DNA from: Rugamonas fusca | GTDB taxonomy: Bacteria > Pseudomonadota > Gammaproteobacteria > Burkholderiales > Burkholderiaceae_D | Length of the DNA stretch: 64,000 nt | Direction of reading: 5' to 3' | Assembly (NCBI RefSeq): GCF_014042365.1 | Contig: NZ_JACEZS010000003.1 | Location: forward strand, 124,001 to 188,000 | In this document: piece by piece, positions 15,844 to 25,561 of the stretch | Layout: each line of letters opens with the position of its first letter | Position numbering within the stretch: position 1 is the first letter of the stretch | Notes under the pieces: generated by a model | Told to the model about the DNA's origin: nothing | Databases searched by the model: none | Seen by the model: the letters and a program-made list of their open reading frames with translations, nothing else | Program-made: the position numbers and the translations under genes

Positions 15844-17271
15844 GTGGATCAAGCACTGAACTACAACTACAAGGTCGTGAAGCAATTCGCGATCGCTACG
15901 GTAGTCTGGGGCATAATCGGCATGCTGGTGGGCGTCATTGTCGCCGCCCAGCTGGCATGGCCGGCTCTGAACCTGGACATCCCCTGGCTGACTTATGGAC
16001 GGCTACGCCCGCTCCATACCAACGCCGTCATTTTCGCCTTTGGCGTCAGTGGCCTGTTCGCCACGTCCTATTACGTTGTCCAGCGCACCTGCCAGGTGCG
16101 TTTATTCTCTGACAAGCTGGCCGCCTTCACGTTCTGGGGCTGGCAAGCCGTCATTCTTTCCGCCGTGATCACCCTGCCCATGGGCCTGACCCGCGGCAAG
16201 GAATACGCTGAACTGGAATGGCCGATCACGATCCTGATCGCCATCGTGTGGGTGGCCTATGCCACCGTGTTCTTCGGCACCCTGATCACCCGCAAGGTCA
16301 AGCACATCTACGTGGCCAACTGGTTCTTCGGCGGCTACATCCTGGCCGTGACCCTGCTGCACGTGGTCAACGGCGCCAGCCTGCCCGTGTCGGCCTTCAA
16401 GTCCTACTCGGCCTACGCCGGCGTGCAGGACGCCATGATCCAGTGGTGGTATGGCCACAACGCCGTGGGCTTCATCCTCACGGCCGGCTACCTGGGCATG
16501 GTCTACTACTTCATCCCCAAGCAGGCCGAGCGTCCCGTGTACTCGTATCGTTTGTCGATCGTGCACTTCTGGGCCCTGATCTTCACCTACATGTGGGCCG
16601 GCCCACACCACCTGCACTACACCGCGCTGCCTGACTGGACCCAGTCGCTGGGCATGGTGTTCTCGCTGATCCTGCTGGCACCGTCGTGGGGCGGCATGAT
16701 CAACGGCATCATGACGCTGTCGGGCGCATGGCACAAGCTGCGTACCGACCCTATCCTGAAATTCATGATCGTCTCGCTGTCGTTCTACGGCATGGCCACC
16801 TTCGAAGGCCCGATGATGTCGATCAAGACCGTCAACTCGCTGTCGCACTACACCGACTGGGGCATCGCCCACGTCCACGGCGGCGCACTGGGCTGGGTGG
16901 GCTTCATCACCATGGGCTCGATCTACTACCTGCTGCCACGCCTGTCGGGCCAGCAGAAGATGTGGAGCACCAAGCTGATCGACGTGCACTTCTGGGTCGC
17001 CACCATCGGTATCGTGCTGTACATCGCCGCCATGTGGATCGCCGGCGTGATGCAGGGCCTGATGTGGCGCGCTGTCAATCCGGACGGCACCCTGACCTAC
17101 ACCTTCGTGGAAGGCGTCAAGGCCACCTATCCGTACTACGTGGTGCGGGTCTGCGGCGGCCTGTTGTACCTGACCGGCATGTGCCTGATGGGTTACAACA
17201 CCTACATGACGCTGCGCAACCGGGAAACGGCCGTGGCCCGCATCCCCGCGCTGGCCACCAAGCACGCCTAA
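15844..17271 (+). CDS. ccoN: cbb3-type cytochrome c oxidase subunit I
   Basis: A 475-residue membrane protein, the catalytic haem-copper subunit that reduces oxygen and pumps protons. About twelve helices are seen. Conserved pieces include [13 protein letters not shown] (low-spin haem ligand), the [14 protein letters not shown] CuB-region motif and [10 protein letters not shown] near residue 345. GTG at 15844 was chosen because AGGAG lies nine bases upstream (15831-15835) and because the protein then starts [15 protein letters not shown] like its relatives. Its own FNR promoter precedes it. First gene of ccoNOQPGH. Confidence 0.95.
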   Translation: MDQALNYNYKVVKQFAIATVVWGIIGMLVGVIVAAQLAWPALNLDIPWLTYGRLRPLHTNAVIFAFGVSGLFATSYYVVQRTCQVRLFSDKLAAFTFWGWQAVILSAVITLPMGLTRGKEYAELEWPITILIAIVWVAYATVFFGTLITRKVKHIYVANWFFGGYILAVTLLHVVNGASLPVSAFKSYSAYAGVQDAMIQWWYGHNAVGFILTAGYLGMVYYFIPKQAERPVYSYRLSIVHFWALIFTYMWAGPHHLHYTALPDWTQSLGMVFSLILLAPSWGGMINGIMTLSGAWHKLRTDPILKFMIVSLSFYGMATFEGPMMSIKTVNSLSHYTDWGIAHVHGGALGWVGFITMGSIYYLLPRLSGQQKMWSTKLIDVHFWVATIGIVLYIAAMWIAGVMQGLMWRAVNPDGTLTYTFVEGVKATYPYYVVRVCGGLLYLTGMCLMGYNTYMTLRNRETAVARIPALATKHA

Positions 17272-17286
17272 CTCTGGAGCCGACAA

Positions 17287-17901
17287 ATGAAATTTACGCA
17301 TGAATGGATCGAGACCAAGCCCTGGCTGCTGATCGCCCTGGTCACGCTGGTGGTCAGCGTGGGCGGCGCGGTCGAGATCATCCCCCTGTTCTTCCAGAAG
17401 TCGACCACCGAGCCGGTGGCCGGCCTGAAACCCTACTCGGCGCTGCGCCTGACGGGCCGCGACATCTACGTGCGCGAAGGCTGCTACAACTGCCACTCGC
17501 AGATGATCCGCCCGTTCCGCGCTGAAACGGAACGCTATGGCCACTACTCGGTGGCCGGCGAGTACGTGTACGACCGTCCGTTCCAGTGGGGTTCCAAGCG
17601 CACCGGGCCCGACCTGGCCCGCGTGGGTGGCCGCTACAGCGACGAATGGCACAAGACGCACTTGAACAATCCACGTGACGTGGTGCCGGAATCGAACATG
17701 CCGAACTACCCATGGCTGTCGCAGAACAAGCTCGACCCATCGGAGATCCAGCCCAAGATGCGCGCGCTGCGCACGCTGGGCCATCCGTACACGGACGCGG
17801 AGATCGCCGCCGCCCCGGACGAGCTGAAAGACAAGACTGAAGAAGATGCCCTGATCGCCTACCTGCAAGGCCTGGGTACCGCAATCAAGACGAGGAACTA
17901 G
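17287..17901 (+). CDS. ccoO: cbb3-type cytochrome c oxidase subunit II
   Basis: A 204-residue monohaem cytochrome c. It has an N-terminal membrane anchor (about residues 14-33) and then a periplasmic haem-binding C-Y-N-C-H at about residue 68 followed by S-Q-M-I-R-P-F, the usual CcoO sequence. Met in the [10 protein letters not shown] region is the likely second haem ligand. It passes electrons to CcoN. It begins 15 bp after ccoN and ends two bases before ccoQ, in one operon. Confidence 0.95.
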   Translation: MKFTHEWIETKPWLLIALVTLVVSVGGAVEIIPLFFQKSTTEPVAGLKPYSALRLTGRDIYVREGCYNCHSQMIRPFRAETERYGHYSVAGEYVYDRPFQWGSKRTGPDLARVGGRYSDEWHKTHLNNPRDVVPESNMPNYPWLSQNKLDPSEIQPKMRALRTLGHPYTDAEIAAAPDELKDKTEEDALIAYLQGLGTAIKTRN

Positions 17902-17903
17902 TC

Positions 17904-18071
17904 ATGGCACTCGAGACCATTTTTGATAACGCCAGCAGCGTGATGACGGTGATCTCCTTCATCACCTTCGTCGGCATCCTGTGGTGGACCTATTCGGGCC
18001 ACCGCGCATCCGCATACGCGACCGCGGCCCAGCTGCCGTTCGCCGATGACGAGGAGCATACCCATGTCTGA
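17904..18071 (+). CDS. ccoQ: cbb3-type cytochrome c oxidase small subunit
   Basis: A 55-residue protein with one membrane helix (VMTVISFITFVGILWWTYSG) and a short polar tail. Size, helix sequence and position between ccoO and ccoP fit CcoQ/FixQ, which stabilises the complex. It starts two bases after the ccoO stop and overlaps ccoP by eight bases, so the GAGGAG serving ccoP lies inside ccoQ, suggesting translational coupling. Confidence 0.88.
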   Translation: MALETIFDNASSVMTVISFITFVGILWWTYSGHRASAYATAAQLPFADDEEHTHV

Positions 18072-19035
18072 TTTCACCAGCGGTTTCTGGAACATTTACA
18101 TCGTCGTCCTGACCATGCTGGGCGTGTTTGGCTGCGCCATCCTGCTGTACTCGCAGTCCAAGATCAAGGCCGACCCGAACCAGCAGCATGACGGCCCGGT
18201 CGGCACCACCGGCCACATCTGGGATGAGGATTTGACGGAACTGAACACCCCGATGCCCCGCTGGTGGATGTTCCTGTTCTACATCACCATCATCTTCGCA
18301 CTGGCCTATCTGTTCCTGTATCCGGGCCTGGGTACCTACAAGGGCAAGCTGGGCTGGACTTCCAGCGGCCAGCACGCGGCGGAACTGAAGCAGGCCGAGA
18401 ACGACTACGGCCCGCTGTTCAACCAGTACCTGAAGCAGGACCTGAAGGCCGTGGCGGCCGATCCCAAGGCGCACGCCATGGGCGAACGCCTGTTCCTGAC
18501 CTACTGCGCGCAGTGCCATGGTTCGGACGCCCGCGGCAACAAGGGCTTCCCCAACCTGACCGACAAGGACTGGCTGCACGGCGGCTCGCCCGACATCATC
18601 AAGACCACCATCATGGGCGGCCGTCACGGCGTGATGCCACCGATGGGCGCGGCGCTGGGCGGAGACAAGGATGTCGAAAACGTGGCAAACTACGTGCTGA
18701 GCTTGTCCGGTTCCACACACGACCCCATCAAGGCCGTGTTCGGCAAGGCCAAGTTTGGCGCCTGCATGGCCTGCCACGGCGCCGACGCGCATGGCAACCA
18801 GGCCTTGGGCACGCCTAACCTGACGGACAAGATCTGGCTCTACGGTGGTAGCCTGGAAACCATCATGGAAACCATCCGCAAGGGCCGCAACAACACGATG
18901 CCGGCCTTTGGCGAGTTCCTCGGTGAAGGCAAGGTCCACGTGCTGGCCGCCTATATCTGGAGCCTGTCCAACACCCCCGGCACAGCCGAGGTGGCGGCCA
19001 CCGCCGACACCACCGCCGCTGCCGCCAAGCCGTAA
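18064..19035 (+). CDS. ccoP: cbb3-type cytochrome c oxidase subunit III
   Basis: A 323-residue dihaem cytochrome c. Two membrane segments (about residues 8-30 and 68-88) flank a cytosolic loop with the CcoP-typical D-G-x-V-G-T-T-G-H-x-W-D-E-D-L-x-E-L-N. Two periplasmic haem sites follow, CAQCH at about residue 150 and CMACH at about residue 235. The protein ends in an alanine-rich tail. It takes electrons from soluble cytochrome c. ATG 18064 is chosen over an upstream in-frame start because GAGGAG lies upstream and the sequence then begins MSDFTSGFW. Confidence 0.94.
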   Translation: MSDFTSGFWNIYIVVLTMLGVFGCAILLYSQSKIKADPNQQHDGPVGTTGHIWDEDLTELNTPMPRWWMFLFYITIIFALAYLFLYPGLGTYKGKLGWTSSGQHAAELKQAENDYGPLFNQYLKQDLKAVAADPKAHAMGERLFLTYCAQCHGSDARGNKGFPNLTDKDWLHGGSPDIIKTTIMGGRHGVMPPMGAALGGDKDVENVANYVLSLSGSTHDPIKAVFGKAKFGACMACHGADAHGNQALGTPNLTDKIWLYGGSLETIMETIRKGRNNTMPAFGEFLGEGKVHVLAAYIWSLSNTPGTAEVAATADTTAAAAKP

Positions 19036-19047
19036 AGAAGCAATGCG

Positions 19048-20436
19048 ATGAATGCGCCACAACCTCAAGTCATCAAGATGTATGCGGCGCGGGAGGAAAT
19101 CTACCCGCGCGAAACCAAGGGCCGCTACGCCAGCCTGCGCTGGGTCTTTGTCTGGCTGACCCAGCTGGTCTTTTACGGCTTCGCCTGGCTGCAGTGGAAT
19201 GGCCGCCAGGCCCTGCTGTTCGATCTGGCGGCCCGCAAGTTCTACATCTTTGGCCTGGTGTTGTGGCCGCAGGATTTCATCTACCTGGCGGCGTTGCTCA
19301 TCATCTGCGCCTACCTGCTGTTCCTGGCCACGGCCGTGGCCGGGCGCGTGTGGTGCGGCTTCGCCTGCCCCCAGACGGTCTACACGGAAATCTTCCTGTG
19401 GATAGAACGTAAGATCGAAGGCAAGCGCAGCGCGCGCATGCTGCTCGACAAGCAAGGCCCCTCGCTCAAGAAGTTCCTCAAGAAAACCACCAAACACGTC
19501 GTCTGGGCCGCCCTGGCCCTGTGGACCGGCTTCACCTTCGTCGGTTATTTCACCCCCATCAAGCAACTGGCGGCCGAAGTGACCACCCTCAGTTTCGGTC
19601 CGTGGGAATGGTTCTGGGTGGTGTTCTACGCCTTCGCCACCTACGGCAACGCCGGCTGGATGCGCGAGCAAGTGTGCAAATACATGTGCCCGTATGCCCG
19701 CTTCCAGAGCTCGATGTTCGACCGCGACACCCTGATCATCACCTACGACAGCAAGCGCGGCGAGCCGCGCGGCGCCCGTAGCAAGAACGCCGACGTCAGC
19801 AAGCTGGGCGACTGCATCGACTGCACCATGTGCGTCCAGGTGTGCCCGACCGGCATCGACATCCGCAAGGGCCTGCAATATGAATGCATCGGCTGCGCGG
19901 CCTGCATCGACGCCTGCAACGGCGTGATGGACAAGATCGACCTGCCACGCGGCCTGATCCGTTACAGCACGGACCACGCGATGGCGGAAAACTACACGAC
20001 GGCCCAGATCCGGGCCCACGCGCTGCGTCCGCGCGTGCTGATCTACACCGGCATCCTGTGCCTGATCGTGGCGGCCGTGGGCACCGCCCTGTGGCTGCGC
20101 ACGCCGCTGAAGATGGACGTGATCCGCGACCGCGGCGCCATGGGCCGCGAAGTCGAGGATGGCATGATCGAGAACGTGTACCGCCTGCAGATCATGAACA
20201 CCACCGAGCAAGCCCACACCTACCGCATCCGCGTGTCGGGCATGGAGCACCTGCACCAGGTGACGGCCGACACGGTCAAGGTGGGTGCCACGGAAACGCT
20301 GGCCTACCCGATCCGCCTGCGCGCCGAACACGAGTCCGGCCACAAGGGTTCCAACAAGATCGAGGTGGAGCTGGAGGCGCTCGACGACCCCAGCCTGCAC
20401 GTGCGTGAACATGCGGTCTTCATCGTACCGCGCTAA
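19048..20436 (+). CDS. ccoG: cbb3 oxidase accessory protein CcoG (RdxA/FixG family)
   Basis: A 462-residue inner-membrane iron-sulfur protein with five predicted helices. The cysteine motifs are those of FixG: C-G-F-A-C-P-Q at about residue 108, C-K-Y-M-C-P-Y at about 212, then two ferredoxin-type clusters, CIDCTMCVQVCP and CIGCAACIDAC, at about 256-290. A C-terminal Ig-like domain (about 350-460) carries the IG-like FixG pattern. It is thought to reduce copper for CuB assembly. It starts 12 bp after ccoP and is followed 18 bp later by ccoH. Confidence 0.92.
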   Translation: MNAPQPQVIKMYAAREEIYPRETKGRYASLRWVFVWLTQLVFYGFAWLQWNGRQALLFDLAARKFYIFGLVLWPQDFIYLAALLIICAYLLFLATAVAGRVWCGFACPQTVYTEIFLWIERKIEGKRSARMLLDKQGPSLKKFLKKTTKHVVWAALALWTGFTFVGYFTPIKQLAAEVTTLSFGPWEWFWVVFYAFATYGNAGWMREQVCKYMCPYARFQSSMFDRDTLIITYDSKRGEPRGARSKNADVSKLGDCIDCTMCVQVCPTGIDIRKGLQYECIGCAACIDACNGVMDKIDLPRGLIRYSTDHAMAENYTTAQIRAHALRPRVLIYTGILCLIVAAVGTALWLRTPLKMDVIRDRGAMGREVEDGMIENVYRLQIMNTTEQAHTYRIRVSGMEHLHQVTADTVKVGATETLAYPIRLRAEHESGHKGSNKIEVELEALDDPSLHVREHAVFIVPR

Positions 20437-20454
20437 ACAGCAAGGAGTAACCGT

Positions 20455-21000
20455 ATGGCACAAGTGATCCCCATCGACCAGCAGGCGCGCAGCCTGCCCT
20501 GGTACCGCCACCGCTGGCCCTGGCTGCTGATGCTGGGCCCGTTCCTGGTGATCGTGGCCGGCAGCTACACCATGTGGCTGGCCTACACGCGCCAGGACGC
20601 GCTGGTGGTGGGCGACTATTACAAGCAGGGCAAGGCCATCAACCAGGACTTGCGGCGCGACCGCGTGGCCACCGCGCTCAAGCTGGATGTGGCGCTGCGC
20701 TACGATCCGGAGCAGGGCGAGCTGATGGGCCGGCTGGACAGCCCCGTGAAAGCCCAGCCTGGCCGATTGCTGCTGCACCTGGCCCACGCCACGCTGCCGG
20801 AAAAGGATGTACAACTGGTGGTGCAGCCGGACGCCGATGGCGCCTTCACGGTGGCGCTGCCCATGCTCGAGCGCAGCCGCTGGCTGGTGCAGGTGGAGAG
20901 CGAGAAACGCGACTGGCGCCTCGACGGCGTGTGGAACTGGCCGGCCGAACGCGAAATCCAGCTGCGCGCCGATACGCCCTCCAACGCCCCCGCCGAATAA
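20455..21000 (+). CDS. ccoH: FixH-family cbb3 oxidase assembly protein
   Basis: A 181-residue protein with one N-terminal membrane helix (WPWLLMLGPFLVIVAGSYTMW, about residues 21-41). It is followed by a periplasmic beta domain beginning D-A-L-V-V-G-D-Y-Y-K-Q-G-K-A-I-N, the diagnostic FixH motif. It interacts with CcoI in assembly of the oxidase. It is the last gene of the operon and ends in front of the 21-bp inverted repeat that separates it from convergent fnr. Confidence 0.9.
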   Translation: MAQVIPIDQQARSLPWYRHRWPWLLMLGPFLVIVAGSYTMWLAYTRQDALVVGDYYKQGKAINQDLRRDRVATALKLDVALRYDPEQGELMGRLDSPVKAQPGRLLLHLAHATLPEKDVQLVVQPDADGAFTVALPMLERSRWLVQVESEKRDWRLDGVWNWPAEREIQLRADTPSNAPAE

Positions 21001-21013
21001 ATACCACGCAGAA

Positions 21014-21071
21014 AAATCGGGGACGTAACACCATTTCGCCTGGCGGCAATATGGTGTTACGTCCCCGATTT
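21014..21071. repeat. GGGGACGTAACA palindrome, copy 1, between ccoH and fnr
   Basis: Two 21-bp arms, 21014-21034 and 21051-21071, are perfect reverse complements around a 16-base spacer that itself contains CGCC/GGCG. The core is AAATCGGGGACGTAACACC. It lies 14 bp after the ccoH stop and 15 bp before the fnr stop on the other strand, so it can act as a shared terminator. Its core is repeated at 47552 and 59535. Confidence 0.85.
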
Positions 21072-21085
21072 ATTTTGCGGGAAAC

Positions 21086-21844
21086 TCAGGCGCAGGTGCG
21101 GGTGCCGGCCGTGATGGCTTTCAGCATGGCGGGATTGAGCAACTCGATTTCGCGGTTGCTGACCCGCAGCATGCCTTCCTTCTTGAACTTGGACAGCAGC
21201 CGGCTGACGCTTTCGATGGTCAGCCCCAGGTAGTTGCCGATTTCCTCACGCGTCATGCGCAGCTGGAAGGTGGTGGCCGAATAACCGCGCGCCTCGTAGC
21301 GCGAGGACAGGTTGACCAGGAAGGCGGCGAAGCGCTGGGTGGCCTGCATATTGCCCAGCAATAGCATCACGCTTTGTTCACGCGTGATCTCCTGGCTCAT
21401 CATGCGGTGGAAGTGGCGCAGCAAGGTTGGCATATCGACCAGCAATTGCTGCAGGCTGCCGAACGGGATATCGCACACTTCGCTGTCTTCGAGCGCGATG
21501 GCGTTGCAGTGGTGGCGGTCGGTGCTGATGGCGTCCATGCCCAGCAGCTCGCCGGCCATCTGGAACCCCGTGATCTGCTCGGCGCCGTCCGGGTTGACCT
21601 GGAATGTCTTGAAGTGGCCCAGCCGGATCGCGTACAGGCTGGCGAACGGATCGCCGATGCGGAACAGGGTGGCGCCACGCGGCACCTTGCGGCGCCGGCC
21701 GATGATCTGGTCGAGGCGCTCCATGTCGGCGGTATCGAGCCCCATGGGCAAACACAGCTGGTGCATGCTGCAGCTGGAACAGCGCGCCCGCAACGCTTCC
21801 ACCGACACACCCGGCAAGACTAGGGAGGGAAGAGCTTGTATCAT
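21086..21844 (-). CDS. fnr: FNR-type oxygen-responsive transcriptional regulator
   Basis: A 252-residue CRP/FNR protein. Cys22, Cys25, Cys31 and Cys124 (in SEVCDIPF) reproduce the four ligands and spacing of the E. coli FNR [4Fe-4S] cluster. The cyclic-nucleotide-like beta roll covers about residues 40-150, a dimer helix follows, and the winged helix at about 175-245 contains MTREEIGNYLGLTIESVSRLL, in which E-S-V-S-R supplies the residues that read TTGAT. It should activate the two FNR promoters in this island. The start at 21844 (MIQALPSLV) was chosen for family length; in-frame sequence continues upstream. It is convergent with ccoH and divergent from the hybrid kinase. Confidence 0.93.
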   Translation of the reverse strand: MIQALPSLVLPGVSVEALRARCSSCSMHQLCLPMGLDTADMERLDQIIGRRRKVPRGATLFRIGDPFASLYAIRLGHFKTFQVNPDGAEQITGFQMAGELLGMDAISTDRHHCNAIALEDSEVCDIPFGSLQQLLVDMPTLLRHFHRMMSQEITREQSVMLLLGNMQATQRFAAFLVNLSSRYEARGYSATTFQLRMTREEIGNYLGLTIESVSRLLSKFKKEGMLRVSNREIELLNPAMLKAITAGTRTCA

Positions 21845-22041
21845 GGCGCCAGTGTAGCCGATTTGCCGCCAGATGCCGGCAAAGCCGCACTCATCCAATC
21901 AAGTATTGCTGTCAGAAACGTGCGGCTTGCGCCTGCCGGCCGAGGGCTGCTATCGTTCCTGTCATGGACAGTCATCGCCGCGCGCCTGCCCCCCAGGTGG
22001 CCATGCGCCGCGGGCCGTCGCGCTCCACTCGCAAGGACCCC

Positions 22042-25000
22042 ATGAAGCCCCTCGGCATCAAAGCCAAAGTCGTGCTGGCCACCAGTCTCACCTCGATCGT
22101 GATGATCGCGCTGGTGACCGTGGTGCAGACGCAACGCATGCGCGACGATTTCACCAAAGTCCTGTTCGACCAGCAAACGGCGCTGATCAACCGCACGGCC
22201 GAGGAACTGGATGACAAATTGCTCATGTTGCTCAACATCGTGGAACGCTCGGCCAGGCTGCAGCCGCCCGCCATCGCCGCCTCCACCGGGCAATTGCGGG
22301 CCTATTACAGCGAGCGCGCCGTGCTGTCGCTGTTCGACGACTTGCTGGTGCTGGGCCCCGATGGCGCCATCGTGGCCGACCTGCCGCCCGTGCCGGCGCG
22401 CATGGGGGTGAGCGCGGCCGACCGCGCCTTCTTCCAGCAAGTGATGCGCACCCATCAGCCCATGATCACGGAACCGTTGATCGGCAAGACCGGCAAGCAA
22501 CCGATCGTGCAGATGGCCGCGCCCGTGTTCGACGCCCAGGGCCGCGTGGTGTGCGTGCTGGTGGGCGTGCTGCGGCTGTACAAGGACAACCTGCTGGGCC
22601 ACCTGCGCACGGCCAAGGTGGGCCGCAGCGGCTATTATTTCGCCCTCACCCGCACCGCCAAGCCGGTGTACGTGCTCCATCCCGACCCCAAACGGCTGCT
22701 GCAGCCGCGCCCGCCCAACGCCAACCCGGCCACCACGCGCGCGCTGCGCGAAGGCTTCGAGGGCACGGTGATCTCCACCAACAGTACCGGCGTGCGGGCG
22801 CTGACCAGCCTGAAGTCGCTCAAGTCGGTCGACTGGGTGCTGGGCGCCTCGCTGCCGGCCGAGGAAGCGTTCGAGCCGTTCAACGGCGTGCTGACCCGCT
22901 TGGCCCTGTGGAGCGCGCTGGCCGCCGCGCTGGGTGCGGCCCTGATCGGCTGGCTCACGCTGCGCCTGATGGCGCCGCTGCTGCGGCTGCACGAAGCCAT
23001 CGTGCGCCTGCGCCGCGACACCAGCCACTTCACGCCGCTGCCGGTGTCCAGCCGCGACGAGATCGGCCAGCTGACCACGGCCTTCAACAGCCTGATGCAT
23101 GAACGGCTGGCGGCCGACGCCCGCCTGCAGCGGCTGATCGAACTGGCGCCCAACGCCATCGTCGTGGTGGATGGCGCCGGCCGCGTGGAAACCTTCAACC
23201 GCGAGGCCGAACGCTGCTTTGGCTACGCGCGCGCCGACATCATCGGCCAGCCGCTGGAAATGCTGATGCCGGAGCGGCTGCGCACGCGGCACGCGGGCCA
23301 CCGGCTGCAGTTCGTGTCCAGCCGCCTGAGCGACGAGCCGGTACGCATGGGCAAGGGCGCCGCGCTGCTGGGCCTGCGCCGCGACGGCAGCGAGTTCCCC
23401 ATCGAAGTGAACCTGAGCGCCGTGCGCACCGACCAGGGCACCAAGGTGCTGGCCGTGATCGCCGACGTGACCGAGCCGCAGCGCCTGCGCGGCGAGCTCG
23501 AGGCGCGCGCGCGGGAACTGGAACGCGAGCGCGACCGGGCCGAGGCGGCCAACCGGGCCAAGAGCGATTTCGTGGCCAACATGAGCCATGAGATCCGCAC
23601 CCCGATGAACGCCGTGCTGGGCATGGTCTACCTGCTGGGCAACACGGCGCTCACGCCGCAGCAGCGCAAATACCTGACCATGGTGCGCATGTCGGGCCAG
23701 TCGCTGCTGGCCATCCTCAACGACGTGCTCGACTTCTCCAAGATCGAGGCGCGCCGCATGGAACTGTCGCCCACGGAATTCGAGCTCGACGAGGTGCTCA
23801 ACACGCTGGCCACCACCATGACCATGAGCGCCGGCGACAAGGAACTGGAGCTGGCCATCGAAGTGGAGCCGGACGTGCCGCGGCTGCTGCGCGGCGACGC
23901 GCTGCGGCTGCAGCAGGTGCTGGTCAACCTGGCCGGCAACGCCATCAAGTTCACGGCCCAGGGCGAGGTGGTGGTGCGCGTGGCGCGCGACAGCCAGGAC
24001 GGCCTGGCGCCCGGCTCGGCACGGCTGCGCTTCGAGGTGCGCGACACGGGCATCGGCATCACCGACCAGCAACAGGCCCAGCTGTTCACGGCCTTTTCCC
24101 AGGGCGACGAAAGCATCACGCGCCGCTTCGGCGGCACGGGACTGGGGCTGGCCATCAGCAAGCGGCTGATCGAGATGATGGGCGGACGCATCGAGGTGAG
24201 CAGCGTGGTGGGCCAGGGCGCGCGCTTCTGGTTCACGCTGCCGTTCGAGGTGCTGGCCGCGCAGGACAAGCCGCGCCGCGCGCCCGCACTGGGTCCGCTG
24301 CGGGTGCTGGTGGCCGACGACAACCGCACCAGCCGCGAACTGATCGGCAAGCTGATCCGGGCCTGGGGCTGGCAGGCCGACGAAGTGGACTCGGCCACGG
24401 CGGCGCTGGCGCGCTACCGGGTCCAGCGCGAGGCCGGCCGTCCCTACGACGTGGTGCTGGCCGACTGGCACATGGCCGACATGGGCGGCCTGGCCGCCGC
24501 CAAGGCCATCTGCCAGGCGTCCCATGGCGGCAAGCAGCCCATCGTGGTGATGATCAACGCGTTCGCGCTGGACCGGCTGGAGGAGATTTCCAGCGCGCCC
24601 GAGACGGACGTGGTGCTGGTCAAGCCCATCACCAGTTCCAACCTGTTCGACGCGCTGCACCAGGCGCTGGCCGCCAACGCCGAGGGCACGAACGCGCCGG
24701 CGCCCGCGCATGGCATCACCGGCCGCCTGCACGGCGTGCACCTGCTGCTGGTGGAGGACAACCTGCTGAACCAGACGGTGGCGCGCGGCATCCTGGAGCA
24801 GGCCGGCGCCACGCTGGACGTGGTGGGCGATGGCCAGCAAGCCGTGGACCTGTTGCGCAGCTCGGCCGGCCACTACGACGCCGTGCTGATGGACATGCAG
24901 ATGCCGGTGCTGGACGGCTTCAGCGCCACCCGCATCCTGCGCCAGGAACTGGGCTTGCGCCTGCCCGTGATCGCCATGACGGCCGGGGTGCTGGCGTCCG

Positions 25001-25542
25001 AACGCAGCCGCTGCGTGGAGGCCGGCATTTCCGACTTCATCCCCAAGCCGGTCGAGGTGGAACAGATGCTGGCCGTGATCGAGCGCCAGTTGCCGGCCGC
25101 GCCGGCCCGCGCGGCGTCCGTGGCGACGCCGCCAGCTCCGTCCGGGGCGGCCCCTGCCGCCGTCGACGACAGCGGGCCGGCCGATGCCGCCGCGTTCAAC
25201 ATGGACAGCCTGATGCGCGTGATGGGCAAGGATGCCAGGGGCCGCGAAGTGATGTTCAAGATGGTGCGGGGCGTGCTCGACGGGGGCATGGCGCCGTTGA
25301 CGGACGCCGCCACGGCGCTGCGCGAGGGCCGCCCGCGCGACGCGGCCAAGCTCTACCACGGTCTGCGCGGCGCCGTCGGTGTGCTGGGCGCCAAGCGCCT
25401 GGTGCAGGCCACGCTGGCGGCCGAAGCGGCCATCGCCGAGGGCCGGGACGGGGAAGCCCAGGCGCACTGGCAAGCCGTGCAGGCGGCGCTGGCGGCCACG
25501 CTGGAGCAAGCCCGCGCCTGGCTGGCGCACGAGCAGGGCTGA
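22042..25542 (+). CDS. Hybrid sensor histidine kinase with periplasmic sensor, two receivers and Hpt
   Basis: An 1166-residue membrane kinase. A helix at about residues 8-28 and another at about 285-310 enclose a dCache-like periplasmic sensor containing F-F-Q-x-V and G-K-T-G-K-Q-P-I. Then come HAMP (about 310-365), PAS (about 365-480), HisKA with His516 in SHEIRTPMN, an ATPase domain with DTGIGI and GTGLGLAI, receiver 1 (Asp808), receiver 2 (Asp951 in VLMDMQMPVLDG) and an Hpt domain with His1106 in Y-H-G-L-R-G-A. This is a full internal phosphorelay. The output regulator is not adjacent. AAGGA before ATG 22042 decides the start. It is convergent with a solute-binding protein gene; the signal is unknown. 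Confidence 0.9.
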   Translation: MKPLGIKAKVVLATSLTSIVMIALVTVVQTQRMRDDFTKVLFDQQTALINRTAEELDDKLLMLLNIVERSARLQPPAIAASTGQLRAYYSERAVLSLFDDLLVLGPDGAIVADLPPVPARMGVSAADRAFFQQVMRTHQPMITEPLIGKTGKQPIVQMAAPVFDAQGRVVCVLVGVLRLYKDNLLGHLRTAKVGRSGYYFALTRTAKPVYVLHPDPKRLLQPRPPNANPATTRALREGFEGTVISTNSTGVRALTSLKSLKSVDWVLGASLPAEEAFEPFNGVLTRLALWSALAAALGAALIGWLTLRLMAPLLRLHEAIVRLRRDTSHFTPLPVSSRDEIGQLTTAFNSLMHERLAADARLQRLIELAPNAIVVVDGAGRVETFNREAERCFGYARADIIGQPLEMLMPERLRTRHAGHRLQFVSSRLSDEPVRMGKGAALLGLRRDGSEFPIEVNLSAVRTDQGTKVLAVIADVTEPQRLRGELEARARELERERDRAEAANRAKSDFVANMSHEIRTPMNAVLGMVYLLGNTALTPQQRKYLTMVRMSGQSLLAILNDVLDFSKIEARRMELSPTEFELDEVLNTLATTMTMSAGDKELELAIEVEPDVPRLLRGDALRLQQVLVNLAGNAIKFTAQGEVVVRVARDSQDGLAPGSARLRFEVRDTGIGITDQQQAQLFTAFSQGDESITRRFGGTGLGLAISKRLIEMMGGRIEVSSVVGQGARFWFTLPFEVLAAQDKPRRAPALGPLRVLVADDNRTSRELIGKLIRAWGWQADEVDSATAALARYRVQREAGRPYDVVLADWHMADMGGLAAAKAICQASHGGKQPIVVMINAFALDRLEEISSAPETDVVLVKPITSSNLFDALHQALAANAEGTNAPAPAHGITGRLHGVHLLLVEDNLLNQTVARGILEQAGATLDVVGDGQQAVDLLRSSAGHYDAVLMDMQMPVLDGFSATRILRQELGLRLPVIAMTAGVLASERSRCVEAGISDFIPKPVEVEQMLAVIERQLPAAPARAASVATPPAPSGAAPAAVDDSGPADAAAFNMDSLMRVMGKDARGREVMFKMVRGVLDGGMAPLTDAATALREGRPRDAAKLYHGLRGAVGVLGAKRLVQATLAAEAAIAEGRDGEAQAHWQAVQAALAATLEQARAWLAHEQG

Positions 25543-25561
25543 CGGCCGCTGCCAGCGCGGC

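Noticed and set aside
21841-25530. Minus-strand frame of about 1200 codons opposite the hybrid kinase
   Set aside because: No recognisable domain; composition typical of an antisense shadow.
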